A stretch of DNA of 64,000 nucleotides from contig NZ_AOLM01000004.1 in assembly GCF_000337835.1 (NCBI RefSeq), positions 1 to 64,000 of the forward strand, in the 5' to 3' direction. Of this stretch, positions 63,753-64,000 are shown piece after piece; position 1 is the first letter of the stretch, and every line of letters begins with the position of its first letter. Source of the stretch: Haloferax sulfurifontis ATCC BAA-897 (GTDB lineage: Archaea; Halobacteriota; Halobacteria; Halobacteriales; Haloferacaceae). A program made the position numbers and the translations under genes. The notes under the pieces are model-generated. The model had not been told where the DNA came from and did no database searches. It saw only the letters and a program-made list of their open reading frames with translations.

Positions 63753-64000
63753 CGGCACCTCCGAGCGCGTCGTCGCTCGCGCGGTCCGCGGCCCGTCTGC
63801 GACCGCCGTCCGCGACCGCGCCGCCGGACGCGACGCCCGAGGCGTCGTCCTCCGACGCGCCGCCGTCGTCGAAGGCGGCGAAGTCGATGTCGGCGTCGGC
63901 CGCCGCGGGGTCCTCGTCGCGGTTCATCGTCGCCGCGTGGAGCATGTGCTTCAGCGCGGTCTGGGAGAGCTGGGTCCCCCACATCGCGTGGCGCTCGCCC
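63739..64000 (-). CDS. glpA: Glycerol-3-phosphate dehydrogenase subunit A, 5' part outside the window
   Basis: Only the last 86 codons are visible on the minus strand. The segment begins GERHAMWGTQLSQTALKHML and continues into an acidic, Ala/Gly-rich tail (DEDPAAADADIDFAAFDDGG) ending GGADGDN. The assignment as GlpA comes from its position before overlapping glpB and glpC; the conserved FAD and substrate domains lie beyond the edge. The tail would be the haloarchaeal C-terminal extension of this flavoprotein. Confidence 0.85.
   Translation of the reverse strand, partial: GERHAMWGTQLSQTALKHMLHAATMNRDEDPAAADADIDFAAFDDGGASEDDASGVASGGAVADGGRRRAADRASDDALGGADGDN

Overview
The window reads as chromosomal DNA of a haloarchaeon, very probably a Haloferax species. 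The evidence is high GC, strongly acidic proteins, an archaeal gene set (proteasome beta subunit, topoisomerase VI, DUF555, PAC2 and Bax1-type DUF790 proteins) mixed with bacterial-type DnaK/DnaJ/GrpE and GyrBA, and promoters that put a TATA-like box 24-28 nt before the start codon (leaderless transcription). Gene content and order match my memory of the H. volcanii glpABC-to-dnaJ region, but the proteasome beta subunit differs at several residues from the H. volcanii protein as I recall it, so I would not call it that species. I saw no rRNA, tRNA, CRISPR array, transposase, integrase or phage gene; this is mostly core genome.

Layout. 0-9 kb: 3' end of a Bax1-like nuclease gene, an RNA m5C methyltransferase coupled to a small partner, a PAC2 protein, and the Hsp70 genes grpE, dnaK and dnaJ. 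9-22 kb: metabolic genes, including an acidic amino-acid symporter, an acyl-CoA synthetase, an operon cdd / zinc-protease lipoprotein / udp, an NDH-2-type dehydrogenase, an epimerase and arginase-NUDIX. 22-31 kb: gyrB-gyrA and, divergently, top6B-top6A, so both type II topoisomerases face each other across about 290 bp. 31-42 kb: hydrolases, DNA ligase LigA, a glutamate-cysteine-ligase-like enzyme, proteasome psmB, DUF555, an XRE-CBS protein, a cytochrome P450 and purM. 42-55 kb: small membrane proteins, a TraB-M50 protease pair, glycerate kinase, a membrane-tethered HTH protein, a DUF151 nuclease, a thioesterase, exported lipoproteins and ileS.

55.5-64 kb is a glycerol/dihydroxyacetone catabolic block. 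dhaK-dhaL-dhaM (PTS-dependent dihydroxyacetone kinase) converge with ptsH2 (HPr), a putative glycerol facilitator and glpK, and behind them lie glpABC (anaerobic-type glycerol-3-phosphate dehydrogenase, glpA cut by the window edge). Glycerol would enter, be phosphorylated by GlpK and oxidised by GlpABC; dihydroxyacetone would be phosphorylated by DhaKLM with phosphate passed from HPr.

I do not see an obvious new defence or mobile system. The least explained items are the protease lipoprotein inside the nucleoside-salvage operon, dyad-rich intergenic regions at 38.3-38.5 and 42.2-42.3 kb, the duplicated insertion in Top6B, the TraB-M50 pair, and repeats near ileS, the DUF4397 lipoprotein gene and the topoisomerase promoters.
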